DNA of 64,000 bases, from contig CATLGV010000007.1 of NCBI GenBank assembly GCA_949948735.1, positions 1-64,000 of the forward strand. Reading direction: 5' to 3'. The translations under genes and the position numbers were made by a program. Of the stretch, positions 24,862 to 34,336 are shown in pieces. The notes below the pieces were generated by a model. That model was not told the origin of the DNA and ran no database searches. It was given only the letters and a program-made list of their open reading frames with translations. Source of the stretch: an uncultured Lachnospiraceae bacterium. GTDB lineage: Bacteria; Bacillota; Clostridia; Lachnospirales; Lachnospiraceae. Numbering within the stretch: the first letter of the stretch is position 1; every line of letters begins with the position of its first letter.

Positions 24862-25674
24862 TCAAAGAAATACCGCCAAAAGCCTTCCTGCCGCAATGCC
24901 TGCCGCCAGATATCCGATCACAAAGGCATACGCGATATAATCTCTGCGCGCATAATGCAGCGGCTTCATCTTGGTCCGGTTGTCGCCGCCCCGGTAGCAC
25001 CTCGCCTCCATCGCCATCGCCAAATCGTTTGCGCGCCGGAAAGCCGAAATAAACAGCGGCACCAGAAGCGGCACCAGGCTTTTTGCCTTTTTTATGACAT
25101 TCCCGCTCTCAAAATCCGCGCATCTTGCCATCTGCGCCTTCATAATCTTATCCGTCTCCTCCATCAAAATCGGAATAAACCGAAGGGCAATGGACATCAT
25201 CATCGCCACCTCATGCACCGGCACCCTTATCCTTCTTAGCGGCCGCAGCAGCCGTTCCATACCGTCGGTGAGCTGGTTGGGCGTTGTCGTCAGTGTCATT
25301 ACAGACGAACCGATAATCAAAAAGCACAGCCGGATTGCCAGAAACACCGCAAGGCGCACGCCCTCCCGCGTAATCGTCAGACGCCACAGCGAGACCAGCG
25401 GTTCTCCCGGCGTCAGAAACAGATTGAACAGCACCGTGATCAGCAGCAGGAATATAATCGCCTTCATTCCTTTTACCATAAATCGGAACGGCACTCTGGA
25501 CAGCCGTATCACAATGGCAAGAAATACCGCCGCAACCACATATCCGGCTATCCCGTCAAAAACAAAGAGCGAAATAATGAACAAAACCGTCGCCGCAAGC
25601 TTTACGCGTGGGTCAAGTCTATGTATCACCGAATCCGTCTGGTAATATTGTCCTAATGTAATATCCCTAAGCAT
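24862..25674 (-). CDS. ecfT: ECF transporter transmembrane protein EcfT
   Basis: 270 residues with about six membrane segments. Coupling-helix motifs are seen as MARCADFESG and AMAMEARCYRGGDNRTKMK (the ARG-type signatures that contact the two ATPases). EcfT joins EcfA1 and EcfA2 to exchangeable substrate-binding S components for vitamin or metal uptake. GGAAG precedes the ATG. It starts 14 bp after ecfA2. No S component lies nearby, which is normal for a group II module. Confidence 0.94.
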   Translation of the reverse strand: MLRDITLGQYYQTDSVIHRLDPRVKLAATVLFIISLFVFDGIAGYVVAAVFLAIVIRLSRVPFRFMVKGMKAIIFLLLITVLFNLFLTPGEPLVSLWRLTITREGVRLAVFLAIRLCFLIIGSSVMTLTTTPNQLTDGMERLLRPLRRIRVPVHEVAMMMSIALRFIPILMEETDKIMKAQMARCADFESGNVIKKAKSLVPLLVPLFISAFRRANDLAMAMEARCYRGGDNRTKMKPLHYARRDYIAYAFVIGYLAAGIAAGRLLAVFL

Positions 25675-25688
25675 ACTTCACTTCCTAT

Positions 25689-26552
25689 CTATCTTTTCCG
25701 GCCCTTTCCCCGCAGATAACGCAGCAGCGCCTCCTTCGCCTCGTCGATGGTGGTCACGTCGTCGCTGACGTCATATCCGTTATCCCGCAGTTCCTTCATA
25801 ATATATGTCACCTGCGGTGCCGCCAGCCCGATTTGTTCAAGCTCCGCATAGTGCCCAAACACCGCCCGCGGCACATCGTCAAACAGCACGCTGCCCTGAT
25901 TCATTACAATGATTCTATCCACATATTTTGCCACGTCATCCATACTGTGGGAAACCAAAATCACGGTAATCCCTGTTTCCTGTTTCAGCCGTGCAATCTG
26001 GCCCAGAATTTCATCCCGTCCTCTGGGATCCAGTCCCGCCGTAGGCTCATCCAGTATGAGCACCTCCGGCTTCATGGCAAGCACGCCCGCTATCGCGACG
26101 CGCCGCTTCTGTCCGCCGGAAAGGTCAAACGGCGATTGATAGAAGTAATCGTCCTCCAGTCCGACCAGCTTCAACGCCTCGTATGCCCGAAGCTGTACCT
26201 CTTTCTTATCGAGTCCCAGGTTCTTCGGGCCAAAGCATACGTCCGTAAATACATCCGTCTCAAAAAGCTGATGCTCCGGATATTGAAATACCAGCCCCAC
26301 TTTACTGCGAAGCTTCCTCTTGTCAAAATCTCCGGCATCAATATCCTCTCCGTTGAAATATATATTTCCGCTTGTCGCCCGCATCAATCCGTTTAAATGC
26401 TGTACCAGCGTTGACTTCCCCGAACCGGTATGACCGATCAGCCCGATAAACTGTCCGTCGGGTATGACCAGACTGACATCCTTCAGCGCATGCACCGCCA
26501 TCGCCGTGTCGGCTCCGTATACATGATTTACCTTGTCCAAAATAATCGGCAT
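25689..26552 (-). CDS. ecfA2: ECF transporter ATPase EcfA2
   Basis: 287 residues. Walker A GHTGSGKST, Q-loop FQYPEHQLFE, signature DLSGGQKRRVAIAGVLA, Walker B LILDEPTAGLDP and the H-loop VSHSMDD. The EHQLFE Q-loop variant is typical of the second ECF ATPase. AAAGGG lies upstream. It is in line with ecfA1 (46-bp gap) and ecfT. Confidence 0.95.
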   Translation of the reverse strand: MPIILDKVNHVYGADTAMAVHALKDVSLVIPDGQFIGLIGHTGSGKSTLVQHLNGLMRATSGNIYFNGEDIDAGDFDKRKLRSKVGLVFQYPEHQLFETDVFTDVCFGPKNLGLDKKEVQLRAYEALKLVGLEDDYFYQSPFDLSGGQKRRVAIAGVLAMKPEVLILDEPTAGLDPRGRDEILGQIARLKQETGITVILVSHSMDDVAKYVDRIIVMNQGSVLFDDVPRAVFGHYAELEQIGLAAPQVTYIMKELRDNGYDVSDDVTTIDEAKEALLRYLRGKGRKR

Positions 26553-26598
26553 CCGTATCGCGCCCTTTCCAAATTCAAACTGTTTCCCATAGAAGCGC

Positions 26599-27474
26599 TC
26601 AACAATTCGTTTCCTGGCGCTCTCTTACACACCGGTCAAATGCCTCCCGGAACTCTTCCTTCGTCAAAATCCCCTCCGGCAGCGCAACGCCCTCCTGGCG
26701 GAGCTCATGCGCCAGAAGCGTCACCTGCGGTACATCCAGACGCAGCTCCTTTAACCGCTCCACCTGCGAAAAGACCTCCCTTGGCGTCCCCTGCAGCATC
26801 ACCTGCCCTTTGTCCATCACGTAAACCCTGTCGGAATAGATAACCTCTTCCATATAGTGCGTAATCAGAATAATCGTTATTTTTTCAACGTCGTTCAGCG
26901 CACGGACCGCCCGAATGACCTCTTTCCTTCCTTTGGGGTCGAGCATTGCCGTAGGCTCATCCAGCACAATGCACTTTGGATGCATCGCAATCACGCCCGC
27001 AATCGAAACACGCTGCTTCTGCCCGCCGGAAAGCTTATTGGGTGAAAATTTGCGGAACGAATACATTCCCACCGCCTTTAAGCTTTCCTCGACCCTCTCC
27101 CAGATCTCATCGGTCGGAATACCGATATTTTCCGGGCCAAAGCCCACATCCTCCTCAACCACCTGTCCGATAATCTGGTTATCGGGATTCTGAAATACCA
27201 TGCCTGCGGTCTGGCGAATCTCCCAAAGATGCGCGTCCTCCTTCGTATCCTTACCGTCCACCCATACCGTGCCCTCCGTAGGATACAGAATCGCGTTTAA
27301 ATGCTTCGCAAGGGTGGATTTTCCCGAACCGTTATGGCCCAGAATCGAGACGAAATCCCCCTGCTTTATATCCAGGCTGACATCATCGACGGCCTTTGTA
27401 ATCCCCTCGACATTCCCTTCTTCATCGCGTCTTATATATTCAAAGATTAAATCCTTAACCTTGATGATTCCCAT
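26599..27474 (-). CDS. ecfA1: ECF transporter ATPase EcfA1
   Basis: 291 residues from ATG 27474 (GGTGG 5 bp upstream); a GTG at 27483 is an alternative. Walker A GHNGSGKST, Q-loop FQNPDNQIIG, signature KLSGGQKQRVSIAGVIA, Walker B IVLDEPTAMLDP and ITHYMEEV. The DNQ Q-loop is typical of EcfA1. It forms a heterodimer with EcfA2 to drive EcfT. It starts 14 bp after the J-domain gene. Confidence 0.95.
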   Translation of the reverse strand: MGIIKVKDLIFEYIRRDEEGNVEGITKAVDDVSLDIKQGDFVSILGHNGSGKSTLAKHLNAILYPTEGTVWVDGKDTKEDAHLWEIRQTAGMVFQNPDNQIIGQVVEEDVGFGPENIGIPTDEIWERVEESLKAVGMYSFRKFSPNKLSGGQKQRVSIAGVIAMHPKCIVLDEPTAMLDPKGRKEVIRAVRALNDVEKITIILITHYMEEVIYSDRVYVMDKGQVMLQGTPREVFSQVERLKELRLDVPQVTLLAHELRQEGVALPEGILTKEEFREAFDRCVRERQETNC

Positions 27475-27488
27475 ATCTGCCACCCGCT

Positions 27489-28124
27489 CTAATTGTCGTC
27501 TTCCTGTATCTTCTGCTGCATAAACGCCTGATACAGTTTTCTGCGCTGCAGCGCCTCCTTGTGCTCTCTGTCATAGCTTATCTGACGCTTTATCGTCTCC
27601 GCAAGCCATATCGCCCTGATCTTCTCAAGAATTTCTTCTTCCCTGCTCCCCGCAGGCCCCGTCGAACGCTCCGCATAGGCCTCCCCGTAAAGCTTAGCCT
27701 GCTGCTGCCTTCTCTTACCGCTCTTATAGTCGCTCTCCCACTGCTGAACCTTTTTAAGCTCCTTCTCCTTGGACTTCTGCCGCTGATACTGCGCGCGGAT
27801 TTTATCATCCGTGGCAAAGATCTTTGCCGGGCGCTGCGGCGGTACGCTGCTCTGATAAAACGGCGCCGGATTGACCCTGTACATGCCCTGCGGATTGGCG
27901 CGCTGCTCCTGCTGCCTGTCTGTATAAGGGTTATTCATCAGGTATTCATAGGCCTTTTGTATCTTCAGATAATATTCTCCCGTGTCCGCATCCGGGTTCG
28001 AATCCGGATGATAGAGCTTTGCCTTGTAATGATACGCCTTTTTAATCTGTTCCTCTGTGGCATCCTCCCGGATTCCCAGATAAAAGCACGCCTCTTTTCT
28101 TGACATTCTTCCATTCTCATCCAT
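27489..28124 (-). CDS. J-domain protein
   Basis: 211 residues. An N-terminal J domain (about 8-65) has the HPD motif in LYHPDSNPDADTGEYYLKIQKAYEYLM, so it should stimulate an Hsp70 (DnaK) ATPase. The remainder is Gln-, Lys- and Arg-rich and helical with likely coiled coil (about 110-205) and lacks the zinc and client domains of DnaJ. It is not the chaperone DnaJ itself. It lies between the alpha-operon terminator and ecfA1; GGAGG is 13 bp upstream of the ATG, so the start could be at the internal ATG seven codons on. Confidence 0.85.
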   Translation of the reverse strand: MDENGRMSRKEACFYLGIREDATEEQIKKAYHYKAKLYHPDSNPDADTGEYYLKIQKAYEYLMNNPYTDRQQEQRANPQGMYRVNPAPFYQSSVPPQRPAKIFATDDKIRAQYQRQKSKEKELKKVQQWESDYKSGKRRQQQAKLYGEAYAERSTGPAGSREEEILEKIRAIWLAETIKRQISYDREHKEALQRRKLYQAFMQQKIQEDDN

Positions 28125-28247
28125 TATATTCCGTCTACCTCCATAGAAACAAGCTTCTCATCCCAGTATACCCTCCGGATGCTTCTATAAACGGTATTTT
28201 CCTCTGTCATATATGCAGCTGCCCTTTATAACCGTATATTTGCAAAA

Positions 28248-28269
28248 ACGCTCCCAAAAAAGGGAGCGT
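28248..28269 (-). terminator. Rho-independent terminator after rplQ
   Basis: Perfect 8-bp stem ACGCTCCC/GGGAGCGT with a six-base loop, followed on the minus strand by TTTT. It marks the end of the S10-spc-alpha transcription unit. Confidence 0.88.
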
Positions 28270-28298
28270 ATCTGCGTACAAGACTATACGATTTATCA

Positions 28299-28841
28299 TT
28301 ATACCAGTTCAAGAACCACCTGCATAGCGCCGTCACCTTTACGCTGGCCGATTTTGATGATTCTTGTATAACCACCGTTACGTCCCACATACTTGGGCGC
28401 AATCTCGTCAAACAGCTTTGCTACAAGGTCGATTTCCTTTGTATTTCTCTTCTTGCCGGCGTTCTTCTCGGGAACCTCCGTCACTGTATATAATACCCTG
28501 AGCATCTGTCTTCTCGCGTGAAGTCTGGAAGGCATATCCTTCTTGATTTCCTTCTCCACTTCGTCGTAAACGGTAACCTTCTTGCCGTCCTTCTCTTCCT
28601 TTACGCGCTTACCGTCCTTATCCTTTCTGGGAACCTTCGCCGTAACCTTAACCATCTCGAAGTTATCCTTCTCCTTTACGGCTAACGCAATAAGGCCTTC
28701 CACGATTTTCTGAACTTCCTTTGCTCTGGCTTCCGTCGTGATAATCCTGCCGTTCTTGCTTGCGATCAGAGAAGTCACCTGACCTCTGAGCAATGCCTTT
28801 CTCTGGTTTGATGTTCTGCCGAGTTTTCTGTAACCTGCCAT
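28299..28841 (-). CDS. rplQ: 50S ribosomal protein L17
   Basis: 180 residues, longer than the 115 to 130 common in other bacteria because of a charged insert at about 60-100 ([16 protein letters not shown]). Long L17 is usual in clostridia. The N-terminus [20 protein letters not shown] and the C-terminus [24 protein letters not shown] are typical. The start at 28841 follows AAAGGAG. It is the last gene of the ribosomal cluster. Confidence 0.96.
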   Translation of the reverse strand: MAGYRKLGRTSNQRKALLRGQVTSLIASKNGRIITTEARAKEVQKIVEGLIALAVKEKDNFEMVKVTAKVPRKDKDGKRVKEEKDGKKVTVYDEVEKEIKKDMPSRLHARRQMLRVLYTVTEVPEKNAGKKRNTKEIDLVAKLFDEIAPKYVGRNGGYTRIIKIGQRKGDGAMQVVLELV

Positions 28842-28976
28842 AATTGGCTCCTTTCCTTTCGAGGACACATCACCTGCACATTTTATCCATGCAGGCTACC
28901 CTCATTCGTGGAACAAATGACAACGCCCTTTGGACTTACTTATCAAATGTCTGTTAATAATTCCATGCCATGAGCA

Positions 28977-29008
28977 CAGATGCGAACGCTTTGGTATTAC
29001 CGCATCTG
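28977..29008 (-). other. hairpin in the rpoA-rplQ spacer
   Basis: Perfect 8-bp stem CAGATGCG/CGCATCTG with a 16-nt loop, within a 193-bp spacer that holds no gene. It has no T tract, so a processing or regulatory role is more likely than termination. Confidence 0.4.
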
Positions 29009-29034
29009 CTTATATTAAGCTTACGCCGTCCGCA

Positions 29035-30000
29035 TCATTCATCCATCGGATTCAGCTGTAACCCTAATTCCTTTAATTTTGCCAATACCTCGTCCAGAGA
29101 CTTGCGGCCCAGATTCCGAACCTTCATCATATCTTCGGAAGTCTTGTTGGTCAGCTCCTCCACGGTATTGATTCCCGCTCTCTTCAAGCAGTTGTAAGAA
29201 CGAACGGATAACTCCAGCTCATCGATGCTCATCTCAAGCACCTTTTCCTTCTCGTCGTCCTCCTTCTCAATCATAACCTCTGCATTCTTAGCATTCTCGG
29301 AAAGATTGATAAACAGCTTCAGATGCTCGCTTAATACCTTCGCCGCAAGGCTTACCGCCTCGTCCGGCGCAAGCGTCGCATCCGTATATACGTCCAGCGT
29401 CAGCTTATCGTAATCCGTAATCTGGCCCACACGGGTATTTTCTACAGTGACATTCACTCTCTCTACAGGCGTATAGATGGAATCCACCGCGATGACGCCA
29501 ATCGGCAAGTCCTCGCTCTTGTTCTTCTCCGCGCTGATATATCCTCTGCCTTTTGTAATCATAATCTCCATGTACAGCTTACTGTCCTTACCGCCGTTTA
29601 AGGTGGCAATGATCTGGTCGGGATTCATAATCTCAATATCCTGATCAACCTGTATATCGGATGCCCGAACGACGCCCTCACCCTCAAAATCTATGACAGC
29701 CTTCTTGACTTCATCCGTTTCACATGTATTTTTAATCGCTAAGCTCTTGAGGTTCATAATGATTTCGGTAACATCCTCCTTTACGCCGGAGATGGAACTG
29801 AACTCATGTAATACGCCGTCAATCTTTACCTGACTTACGGCTGCACCGGGCAGGGAAGCAAGCATAATCCTTCTAAGAGAATTACCCAATGTAATTCCGT
29901 AACCTCTTTCCAAAGGCTCTACTACGAATTTACCATACCTTTTGTCTTCAGAGATTTCAGCCACTTCAATATTGGGACTGTCAAAATCAAATGCCAACAC
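29035..30000 (-). CDS. rpoA: RNA polymerase subunit alpha
   Basis: 321 residues. The N-terminal assembly domain ([38 protein letters not shown]) is joined by an acidic Lys/Glu linker to the C-terminal domain (about 245-315; [38 protein letters not shown]), which contacts UP elements and activators. The start is GTG at 30000 with AAAGGAGG 9 bp upstream. Confidence 0.98.
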   Translation of the reverse strand: MLAFDFDSPNIEVAEISEDKRYGKFVVEPLERGYGITLGNSLRRIMLASLPGAAVSQVKIDGVLHEFSSISGVKEDVTEIIMNLKSLAIKNTCETDEVKKAVIDFEGEGVVRASDIQVDQDIEIMNPDQIIATLNGGKDSKLYMEIMITKGRGYISAEKNKSEDLPIGVIAVDSIYTPVERVNVTVENTRVGQITDYDKLTLDVYTDATLAPDEAVSLAAKVLSEHLKLFINLSENAKNAEVMIEKEDDEKEKVLEMSIDELELSVRSYNCLKRAGINTVEELTNKTSEDMMKVRNLGRKSLDEVLAKLKELGLQLNPMDE

Positions 30001-30084
30001 TGCAAATACCCTCCTTTATGAATGCGATAAAATTACAACAATAGAAAGCACGCAGCGGCGCACTTCCTACTGTCATTTTATTAA

Positions 30085-30678
30085 TTATTTAGAATATAAC
30101 TCGACGATAAGCATCTCATTCACAGGAACATCGATCACTTCTCTTGCCGGAAGCTCCTTAATCGTTCCTTTAAAGCTCTCCTGTTCAACATCCATCCATT
30201 CGGGAACCAGTCTGCCGTTCGTAACCTCAGCGATATCCTTGTATCTCTGCATACCCTTTGCCTTCTCGCTGATCTCAATCACATCACCGACGCTGATTAA
30301 GTAGGAAGGTACATTTATGCACTTGCCGTTTACCAGCACATGCTTATGACCGACAACCTGTCTGGCCTCTCTTCTTGTTCTGGCAAAGCCCATTCTGAAA
30401 ATGACATTATCCAGTCTTCTCTCCAGAAGAACCATCAGGTTCTCACCGGTCATTCCCTTCATTCTGTCCGCCTTCTCGTAGTAATTGCGGAACGGCTTCT
30501 CCAGAACGCCGTAAATAAACTTTGCTTTCTGCTTCTCTCTAAGCTGCAGACCATATTCGCTCATCTTCTTGCCCGCTCTGAGAGACTTTCTTTTTGACTT
30601 TTTATCATATCCTAAAAATACAGGATCCAAATCAAGAGATCTGCATCTTTTAAGTACAGGAACTCTGTTTACTGCCAT
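30085..30678 (-). CDS. rpsD: 30S ribosomal protein S4
   Basis: 197 residues, the zinc-free (C-minus) form: the N-terminus reads MAVNRVPVLKRCRSLDLDP with no CxxC pairs. An S4 RNA-binding domain follows (RRLDNVIFRMGFARTRREARQVV). It nucleates assembly of the 30S body and in some bacteria represses the alpha operon. It lies between rpsK and rpoA. Confidence 0.97.
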   Translation of the reverse strand: MAVNRVPVLKRCRSLDLDPVFLGYDKKSKRKSLRAGKKMSEYGLQLREKQKAKFIYGVLEKPFRNYYEKADRMKGMTGENLMVLLERRLDNVIFRMGFARTRREARQVVGHKHVLVNGKCINVPSYLISVGDVIEISEKAKGMQRYKDIAEVTNGRLVPEWMDVEQESFKGTIKELPAREVIDVPVNEMLIVELYSK

Positions 30679-30697
30679 GTTCTTATCCTCCTATTTA

Positions 30698-31093
30698 TTA
30701 GACTCTACGACGCTTGGGCGGGCGGCATCCATTATGCGGAACAGGAGTTACATCCTTAATACTGGTTACCTCCAGACCACATGCCTGGAGCGCACGAATC
30801 GCAGCCTCCCTGCCGGAACCGGGTCCCTTCACCATAACATCTACAGACTTTAAGCCATGCTGCAGCGCTGCCTTTGTCGCTGTTTCTGCTGCCATCTGCG
30901 CAGCATACGGAGTAGATTTCTTTGAACCTCTAAAGCCCAGACCACCGGCACTTGCCCATGAAAGAGCGTTTCCTTCCGTATCCGTCAACGTAACAATCGT
31001 ATTGTTAAAGGAAGACTGGATATGTGCCTGTCCGCGTTCAACGTTTTTCTTTACACGCTTTTTTGTCACTTTTTTTGCAACTTTTTTAGCCAT
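30698..31093 (-). CDS. rpsK: 30S ribosomal protein S11
   Basis: 131 residues. A basic N-terminus ([20 protein letters not shown]) precedes the S11 core [16 protein letters not shown] and the conserved tail [17 protein letters not shown]. It is a 30S platform protein near the mRNA exit. It lies 19 bp upstream of rpsD in the alpha operon. Confidence 0.98.
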   Translation of the reverse strand: MAKKVAKKVTKKRVKKNVERGQAHIQSSFNNTIVTLTDTEGNALSWASAGGLGFRGSKKSTPYAAQMAAETATKAALQHGLKSVDVMVKGPGSGREAAIRALQACGLEVTSIKDVTPVPHNGCRPPKRRRV

Positions 31094-31162
31094 TTTAAAC
31101 TAACCTACTTTCTCGATTAAACTTATTGTTTGCGACTCAAATATGAAATCCGGGATCTCATC

Positions 31163-31251
31163 GAACCTCACAAGTCTTATTTCTTTTTGTTTGCAACTGT
31201 TCGCAAAGCGAACCTCACAGATCCTATTTCTTCTTATTTGCAACTGTTCGC
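31163..31251 (-). repeat. 47-bp tandem duplication of the rpsM 3' end
   Basis: Two 42-bp segments, 31163-31204 and 31210-31251, match at 37 of 42 positions with a period of 47 bp. The second contains the last rpsM codons and stop. The first is an extra copy downstream that would still read RTVANKKK and a stop codon. Confidence 0.85.
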
Positions 31252-31592
31252 TTGGGACCTTTTCTTGTTCTTGCATTGGTCTTTGTCTTCTGTCCGCGAA
31301 CCGGAAGTCCCTTCCTGTGGCGGATACCACGGTAGCATCCGATTTCCTGCAATCTCTTGATGTTCAGGGCAATTTCACGTCTGAGGTCACCCTCAACCAT
31401 GTACTCTTCGTCAATAATCGCGCTAATCTTTCTGACGTCATCATCCGTCAGGTCCCTGACACGAATATCCGGATTCACTCCTGCCTTCTCAAGGATTTTG
31501 TTTGAGCTTACTCTGCCAATTCCGTAGATATAAGTCAAACCAATCTCTACACGTTTTTCTCTTGGTAAGTCAACACCAGCAATACGAGCCAT
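31224..31592 (-). CDS. rpsM: 30S ribosomal protein S13
   Basis: 122 residues ([43 protein letters not shown]). It forms the A-site finger bridge in the 30S head. The start at 31592 has GGAGG 7 bp upstream; an upstream ATG at 31640 has none. Its last codons and stop are duplicated just downstream. It is preceded by an unusually long spacer after rpmJ. Confidence 0.98.
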   Translation of the reverse strand: MARIAGVDLPREKRVEIGLTYIYGIGRVSSNKILEKAGVNPDIRVRDLTDDDVRKISAIIDEEYMVEGDLRREIALNIKRLQEIGCYRGIRHRKGLPVRGQKTKTNARTRKGPKRTVANKKK

Positions 31593-32006
31593 GTTAAAAT
31601 TCCTCCATTTTGCTTTATGACAAAATTTACCATCCGGCAAACCGTCATAATATTAATAGTAAACTAATTGATTGGGGTACACTGTACCCGACCGGATATT
31701 CATCCGGCCTATCCGATACTAATCGGCGGCAGAGCGTCTTATTCTCCTGCCGTTTCCTGCGCGAAATGTTTCTCGGTATCAAGAAGTAAACACATAACAG
31801 ACCAAAACCGTCATATATTTATAAACACATATTGCGGTCCTGCCGCTGCAATCCATACGCCCTGGCCGCCTGATTATACAGCCGGGTACGAACACCTGCA
31901 CAAAGACCTCCGCCCATGTCCGGTATCCGAAGCCGATGAATCGCTATGTGCCTCAGCCGCGAGTCAATACAGAGCGTTGAAACCGGGAATAATACCCAAT
32001 AGGGAA
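31593..32006 (-). other. 413-bp spacer between rpmJ and rpsM
   Basis: No credible gene on either strand. It contains a CCGGAT/ATCCGG-type hairpin around 31691-31710 and an AT-rich stretch (about 31795-31835) with TATAAA-like sequence on the minus strand that could be a secondary promoter for the alpha operon. The spacing is much larger than elsewhere in the cluster. Confidence 0.5.
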
Positions 32007-32120
32007 TTATCCCTGTCTCTGCTTGTGTTTCGGATTCTCACAGATTATTCTGATCCTTCCTTTTCTCTTGATAATCTTGCACTTTTCGCAAATAGGTTTT
32101 ACTGATGATCTAACTTTCAC
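32007..32120 (-). CDS. rpmJ: 50S ribosomal protein L36
   Basis: 37 residues: [20 protein letters not shown], then [17 protein letters not shown]. It is the zinc-binding form (C11, C14, C27, H32). The start is GTG at 32120 with AAAGGAGG 8 bp upstream. Found in its usual place between infA and rpsM. Confidence 0.97.
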   Translation of the reverse strand: MKVRSSVKPICEKCKIIKRKGRIRIICENPKHKQRQG

Positions 32121-32217
32121 GTCAAACCCTCCTTTCAAAAAGACCGTCTTACATTATAACATGCAATTTCAGCGATTGCAAGTCTTAAAACAAATAATTT
32201 CATCAATTAATCGTTCT

Positions 32218-32436
32218 CTATTTATCTCTCCAGATAATCCTTCCCTTGGACAGATCATACGGAGAAAGCTCCAGCGTCACCTTATCGCCCGGAAGAATAC
32301 GAATAAAGTTCTGTCTCAGCTTCCCGCTGATGTGCGCAAGCACCCGGTGTCCGTTCTCCAGCTCTACCTGAAACATTGTATTCGGAAGCTTTTCCACTAC
32401 CGTTCCTTCGATTTCAATTACATCAGACTTCGACAT
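32218..32436 (-). CDS. infA: translation initiation factor IF-1
   Basis: 72 residues, a single S1/OB fold ([42 protein letters not shown]). It blocks the 30S A site during initiation. The ATG shares one base with the stop of the upstream KOW gene (TAATG), so the two are coupled. Confidence 0.98.
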   Translation of the reverse strand: MSKSDVIEIEGTVVEKLPNTMFQVELENGHRVLAHISGKLRQNFIRILPGDKVTLELSPYDLSKGRIIWRDK

Positions 32437-32678
32437 TATTTTACCTCCTGAATGTCCTTACAGATTCGTTTAATTTGTTCGTCCGTTATAGACGCCAGCT
32501 TCATTTTATAATCCTGCTTTTTGATCACCTGTATATGTTTTTTGTTCTTGCGCTTCGGATTATTCAACGTCCTGATACGCCCGTCAACAAGCCATACAAA
32601 CTCATTCTCTTCCTTTATAATAAGATATACGGTATCCTTATCATGCCCTGCGATAGAATATGCCAAATATCCTGTCAT
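32436..32678 (-). CDS. KOW-domain RNA-binding protein (L14e-like)
   Basis: 80 residues from ATG 32678 (GAGG 6 bp upstream); starts at GTG 32723 or nearby TTG/GTG codons with a better GGAGG are possible. The KOW-like barrel begins [20 protein letters not shown], followed by [21 protein letters not shown]. This small protein, related to archaeal/eukaryotic L14e and L6e, sits between map and infA across clostridia. It is thought to bind ribosomal RNA, but the role is not established. Confidence 0.85.
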   Translation of the reverse strand: MTGYLAYSIAGHDKDTVYLIIKEENEFVWLVDGRIRTLNNPKRKNKKHIQVIKKQDYKMKLASITDEQIKRICKDIQEVK

Positions 32679-32719
32679 AGCTGTCCTCTGTTCCACCAAA
32701 TATTGTCCTCCGGTTCCAC

Positions 32720-33475
32720 TCACGGCAGAAGGGTAAGGATTTCCGGCTCACCGTCCGTGATCAATATCGTATTTTCATAATGTGCGGAAACAGATCCGTC
32801 CTCCGTGACCACCGTCCAGTCATCCTCAAGCCATTCCACATCCGCACGCCCCATATTAATCATCGGCTCTATCGCAAGCGTCATCCCCGCCTGCAGCTTG
32901 ACGCCTCTGCGCCGCTGTCTGAAATTGGGTATCTGCGGATCCTCGTGAAGCGATGTGCCAATCCCGTGTCCAACCAGATCCTCTACAATCCCGTACCCAA
33001 ACCGGGAGATATAATCGTCAATCGCATTGGAAATATCGTGCAGATGATTCCCTTTCCTCGCGTACTTTATCCCCTCAAAAAAGGAATTCTTCGTTTCCTC
33101 AATCAGCTTCTGCGCTTCCGGGCTGATTCGCCCGACGCCGTACGTCCTGGCCGCATCCGAATGGTATCCCTTATAAATCAGTCCGCAGTCAAGGCTGACA
33201 ATATCGCCCTCCTGCAGGATCCTGTCCGCTTTGGGAATCCCATGCACCACCTCATCATTCACGGACACGCATATCGAAGCGGGAAATCCATTATAATTCA
33301 GGAAATTGGGGATGCACCCATATCCCCGAATCAGCTTCTCCCCCAGCTGGTCAATGTAGAGCGTCGATATCCCCGGCTCTATCACCTTGCCAAGCTCCTC
33401 GTGCACCCTGGCAAGGAGCCGGCAGGATTCGCGCATCAAATCAATCTCTCTTTGCGATTTAATTGTAACAGCCAT
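32720..33475 (-). CDS. map: methionine aminopeptidase, type I
   Basis: 251 residues. The metal ligands of the pita-bread fold are visible: SLDCGLIYKGYHSDAART (two Asp), GHGIGTSLHEDP (His), IEPM (Glu) and YENTILIT (Glu). It removes the initiator methionine from new proteins. The start at 33475 follows GGAGGGG; an upstream start at 33502 is unsupported. Standard position after adk. Confidence 0.97.
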   Translation of the reverse strand: MAVTIKSQREIDLMRESCRLLARVHEELGKVIEPGISTLYIDQLGEKLIRGYGCIPNFLNYNGFPASICVSVNDEVVHGIPKADRILQEGDIVSLDCGLIYKGYHSDAARTYGVGRISPEAQKLIEETKNSFFEGIKYARKGNHLHDISNAIDDYISRFGYGIVEDLVGHGIGTSLHEDPQIPNFRQRRRGVKLQAGMTLAIEPMINMGRADVEWLEDDWTVVTEDGSVSAHYENTILITDGEPEILTLLP

Positions 33476-33513
33476 TTTTGTCCCCTCCAAACGGCATCCC
33501 AAGCCCCTGCGGA

Positions 33514-34155
33514 TTACTGCAGAATATCAACAATCGCAGAAAATACGTCCTTCATGTCTACGGTACCGTCCACCGATTTGAGGACACCCTTTGCCGAATA
33601 AAAATCTATCAGCGGCTGCGTCTGGTCATGGTATACCTTCAGACGGTTCTTTACCGTCTCCGGCTTATCGTCGTCTCTCAGAATCAGCTCCGCGCTGCAC
33701 TTGTCGCAGACGCCCTCTGTCCTGGGCGGAATATGGACGATATGGTAGGTTGCGCCGCAGCTTACGCAGGCACGTCTGCCGGACATTCTGTTGACAATAT
33801 TCTCATCCGGAACATCCACGTTAATCGCATAGTCAATCTTATCGCCAAGCTCTGTCAGCGCCTTGTCAAGCACCTCTGCCTGCGGAATCGTTCTCGGAAA
33901 ACCATCCAGCACATAGCCGTTTTTGCAATCCTCCTGCGCGACCCTGTCCAAAAGGATCTTCACGGTCAGCTCATCCGGAACCAGCAGCCCCTGATCCATA
34001 TACTTCTTGGCCTCCATACCAAGCTCCGTGCCATTCTTGATATTTGCCCTGAAAATATCGCCGGTTGAAATATGGGGAATGCCGAACTTCTCCGCGATCA
34101 TCTTTGCCTGTGTACCTTTTCCGGCTCCCGGTGCGCCTAACATAATAATCTTCAT
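33514..34155 (-). CDS. adk: adenylate kinase, zinc-LID form
   Basis: 213 residues. P-loop [31 protein letters not shown], and a long LID domain with zinc ligands CVSCG and CDKCS, as in Gram-positive enzymes. It interconverts ATP + AMP and 2 ADP. The ATG at 34155 follows AAGGAGG. Confidence 0.98.
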   Translation of the reverse strand: MKIIMLGAPGAGKGTQAKMIAEKFGIPHISTGDIFRANIKNGTELGMEAKKYMDQGLLVPDELTVKILLDRVAQEDCKNGYVLDGFPRTIPQAEVLDKALTELGDKIDYAINVDVPDENIVNRMSGRRACVSCGATYHIVHIPPRTEGVCDKCSAELILRDDDKPETVKNRLKVYHDQTQPLIDFYSAKGVLKSVDGTVDMKDVFSAIVDILQ

Positions 34156-34336
34156 GCTCTTTCCTCCTTGCATTACATATTTTATGGTTACAATACTTTC
34201 AATTCAAAATATACTCCCAATACTCTCAATTCAAAATACTGTCCTGCGAAACGCTGCTTCCCTGCCGGCCGGTAATACGAAAGACAACGGATGGAAGCAA
34301 AGCGCATGCCTTGCTTCCATCTCATCTATTGTCTGA
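34156..34336 (-). other. secY-adk spacer with direct repeat and hairpin
   Basis: 180 bp without a gene. A 21-bp sequence is present twice with one mismatch (34191-34211 and 34218-34238, period 27). A perfect 11-bp stem, GATGGAAGCAA/TTGCTTCCATC (34290-34300 and 34311-34321), lies just after the secY stop. There is no strong T tract, so it may be a processing site or a weak terminator between secY and adk. Confidence 0.65.

Noticed and set aside
27489-28124. Annotation as the chaperone DnaJ
   Set aside because: Only the J domain is present; the Gly/Phe region, zinc fingers and client-binding domain are missing.
32780-33601. 273-codon plus-strand frame opposite map
   Set aside because: Antisense to map with no start signal.
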